Assembly (NCBI GenBank): GCA_030620575.1
Contig: JAUXEL010000020.1
Coordinates: 1 to 15,520 of the forward strand
Source of the DNA: Fidelibacterota bacterium
Lineage (GTDB): Bacteria; Fidelibacterota; Fidelibacteria; Fidelibacterales; Fidelibacteraceae
Reading direction: 5' to 3'
Length of the DNA stretch: 15,520 nt
Below, piece by piece: positions 13,529-15,520 of the stretch (positions are counted from its first letter, which is position 1; each line of letters starts with the position of its first letter). The position numbers and the translations under genes were made by a program. The notes under the pieces are model-generated. The model searched no databases and was not told the DNA's origin. It saw only the letters and a list, made by a program, of their open reading frames with translations.

Positions 13529-15484
13529 ATGATTTACATTGATATAACACATTCGCTGATCGTATGGATAGCGTGCTTTGCGTTGTTTGTCTTTAGTGTT
13601 TTTTGGACCATTCGCCATTTTAAAAATACTTTTTATCCCCTAAGTATCCGCACCCTGCTTGCTGTGCTTCGATGGATTGCACTGCTTCTTCTTATTTTTA
13701 TTGCAGCAGATATGAAAATAACCCGGACCCGGCAGCTTCAGCGGGCTCCCGCTATTGCGTTTATCTGGGATTTATCCGGCAGTATGACAGCGGCGTCACT
13801 CTTTACCGTGACGGATGTTTTACAATCCGACAGCTATCGCTTTCTTCGCAGAGAAACCAAAATAGAACATATTGTAAACATGGAAGAACCTGAAATTATT
13901 ACAGAATCCGCTCTGCGCCGGAAGACGATTGACGGGGCATTTACAGACTGTGGAAAGCTGCTTCATTTTGCCGGGGAACAGTCAAGGTACCGGCAATGTG
14001 TATTAATTTCCGACGGGCAAAGTTATTTAGGTGAATCACTGGAACGTATCCGGCTGTCGGATAATCTCAAAATTCAAACCATTGGAGTAGGGGAGCCGGT
14101 CTCGAAAGGTGTGCCCTCTTTGCAGTCGGTGCATTATCCGGAATATATCACACAAACAGATTCAGCAGAAGTCAGCTGGGTTATATACAATATATCCAAT
14201 AAAGAGTTGCAAGGGAATATCCTAATAAAAGACGGTGAAAAGACTCTCTACAAGCACTCTGTTGAAATAACATCTCAGCGCATGCAGGAATTTGATCATT
14301 TATTTCTTCCACTTAGAGAAGGCAATCACACTTGGACATGGAATTTTAATGATGGAATAACATCCACGCATTTTGCTTCACAAACCGTATATGTGCATCC
14401 TTCCCGCGTTCGGGTGGTCTGTGATGCGGATCCTTTGGATGAAGATATTGCAATGGTATCAACCGTATTATCCCAGTCGGATCGTTATACGCTGTTCAAG
14501 CGGGATGAATGGGAACAGAATTATCCCGGAGAAAAACCGGACATATTGATCCAGACCTGGCATCCCGAGTATCAGCCGCAATATTTTTCCGATGTTCCCG
14601 CGGTTCTGTTTTACCGCCAACCGGGAGATTTGTATCAATCTGTGTCTGCCTTTCAAATTGCAACATACCGTCCTTATGTAATGATAACACCGGATCCGGG
14701 TCGAAATAATCAGTTATGGAAGCAAGTGCCGCCTCTTTTTATCCTGCCGTATTCCGGGAGTGGCACCACGGTGCTAAGTACCGGATCCGGACAGCCTGTT
14801 ATTGTGGAAGATGCCGAAAATCAACGCATCCTTATTCTTGCCGCCGGTCTCTGGCGCTGGCAGCTTGCCGGATATCAGAAACCCTGGGACGGATTGTACC
14901 GCCATCTTATTGAGAAAATAGTGCGGGAAAATCTGAAACAATACCAACAGGGATTTATTGCTTTAGATAAAAAACAATATGTGGGTACACAATATACGCC
15001 CCTGTATTTTACAGTGAATATTAAAAACCGGGATTTACTTGATGCGGCATCTGTACAGGTCAGTATATCCGTATACGACACGGCATTCTCGGAAATCCGG
15101 CGCGAAGATAATGATCTGAAGCCGCGAATAAACTCATCCCTTACCCTTTCGGATACCGGCACCTATTTTATCACTGCCCGTATTTTTGCTTCCGGAAAAC
15201 ACATTGAAAGCGATACGGCATATCTGCGCATCACTGCGAGTGATTTTGAGATGAATGCTCTTGGTTGTGATGCTGCTGTATTGAAACAGTTAAGTAAAAA
15301 TCATCACGGGAATTATGTGCATCTTGATAATATTGACAGTTTGCGCAATATTATTTCTACAGAAAAGCAATGGGTTACAGAATCACAAATTTTTCTTGCG
15401 CGGCATTCGATTCTTTTCTTTGTATTGATGTTTTTGGCTCTATGTGCCGACTGGGTATTGCGTAAACGATATGGGGGAATGTAA
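13529..15484 (+). CDS. Membrane-anchored von Willebrand factor A (vWA) domain protein
   Basis: The 651-residue protein has two N-terminal membrane segments (about 8-28 and 41-61), then a vWA domain (about 75-195) with the MIDAS motif DLSGSM (D81, S83, S85). ISDGQSY and IQTIGVGEP lie at typical later positions. A long beta-rich extracytoplasmic part follows, and a last membrane segment lies near 622-642, ending in RKRYGGM. This layout matches large Bat- or glutamine-amidotransferase-like vWA membrane proteins of FCB bacteria, which are thought to act in envelope complexes; the partner and ligand are unknown. No Shine-Dalgarno site precedes the ATG, and the gap from the AroQ-like gene is nine bases, so it is likely the third gene of the same transcript. 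The stop codon lies at the edge of a heptamer array. Confidence 0.85.
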   Translation: MIYIDITHSLIVWIACFALFVFSVFWTIRHFKNTFYPLSIRTLLAVLRWIALLLLIFIAADMKITRTRQLQRAPAIAFIWDLSGSMTAASLFTVTDVLQSDSYRFLRRETKIEHIVNMEEPEIITESALRRKTIDGAFTDCGKLLHFAGEQSRYRQCVLISDGQSYLGESLERIRLSDNLKIQTIGVGEPVSKGVPSLQSVHYPEYITQTDSAEVSWVIYNISNKELQGNILIKDGEKTLYKHSVEITSQRMQEFDHLFLPLREGNHTWTWNFNDGITSTHFASQTVYVHPSRVRVVCDADPLDEDIAMVSTVLSQSDRYTLFKRDEWEQNYPGEKPDILIQTWHPEYQPQYFSDVPAVLFYRQPGDLYQSVSAFQIATYRPYVMITPDPGRNNQLWKQVPPLFILPYSGSGTTVLSTGSGQPVIVEDAENQRILILAAGLWRWQLAGYQKPWDGLYRHLIEKIVRENLKQYQQGFIALDKKQYVGTQYTPLYFTVNIKNRDLLDAASVQVSISVYDTAFSEIRREDNDLKPRINSSLTLSDTGTYFITARIFASGKHIESDTAYLRITASDFEMNALGCDAAVLKQLSKNHHGNYVHLDNIDSLRNIISTEKQWVTESQIFLARHSILFFVLMFLALCADWVLRKRYGGM

Positions 15485-15517
15485 CGAGAAACGAGTAACG
15501 AGTAACGGGGAAAGAGT
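15483..15517. repeat. Heptanucleotide tandem array, unit AACGAGT (5 units)
   Basis: Five units run to near the window end: AACGAGA, AACGAGT, AACGAGT, AACGGGG, AAAGAGT. The first unit includes the last two bases of the vWA stop codon TAA (15482-15484). It may continue beyond the window. Confidence 0.85.
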
Positions 15518-15520
15518 AAA

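Overview
The window looks like chromosomal DNA from an uncultured or little-studied bacterium of the FCB superphylum, in the Calditrichota / Marinimicrobia / KSB1 / Ignavibacteria neighbourhood rather than a classical Bacteroides. Three things point there: a type IX secretion (T9SS) sorting domain of the NYPNPFNP type on a secreted amylase, a GWxTD-domain protein, and intergenic DNA full of short AT-rich repeats. The exact phylum is inference. No rRNA or tRNA genes were seen.

Left part (1 to about 1760) is accessory or decaying DNA. It holds a hairpin terminator, two copies of a 45-bp repeat joined by a run of heptanucleotides, a patch of TCGGG palindromes, a frameshifted remnant of a BRO-N (phage antirepressor-like) gene on the minus strand, and a DUF559 (Vsr-like nuclease fold) gene on the minus strand whose two ends run into copies of a C-rich repeat. 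A 388-base gene-free stretch follows.

The middle (1764-7905) is a plus-strand alpha-glucan cluster. It holds a large secreted GH13 enzyme (N-terminal accessory module, CBM48, catalytic barrel, T9SS tail), a sodium/glutamate symporter (GltS family), and an exported neopullulanase/cyclomaltodextrinase-like GH13 enzyme. The symporter and the second amylase are tightly linked. A bidirectional terminator at 7922-7947 closes the unit and also serves the convergent ArsR-type gene. The likely scheme is that starch or glycogen is cut outside by the first enzyme and the oligosaccharides by the second; the symporter's place here is unexplained.

Next is a divergent pair: an ArsR-type repressor on the minus strand, with a near-consensus sigma-70 promoter, and an 1110-residue membrane protein on the plus strand. 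The latter carries a CPBP (Abi/CaaX-protease-like) site and is built from two related halves.

After a 276-base gap with three near-identical palindromes 76-79 bp apart, the right part (12021-15484) is a compact plus-strand run: an exported GWxTD protein, a small AroQ-type chorismate mutase-like protein starting inside the previous stop codon, and a membrane-anchored vWA protein.

The most distinctive signal outside the genes is a set of tandem heptanucleotide arrays. They occur in at least five gaps or gene ends, each with a different unit but the same 7-bp period.
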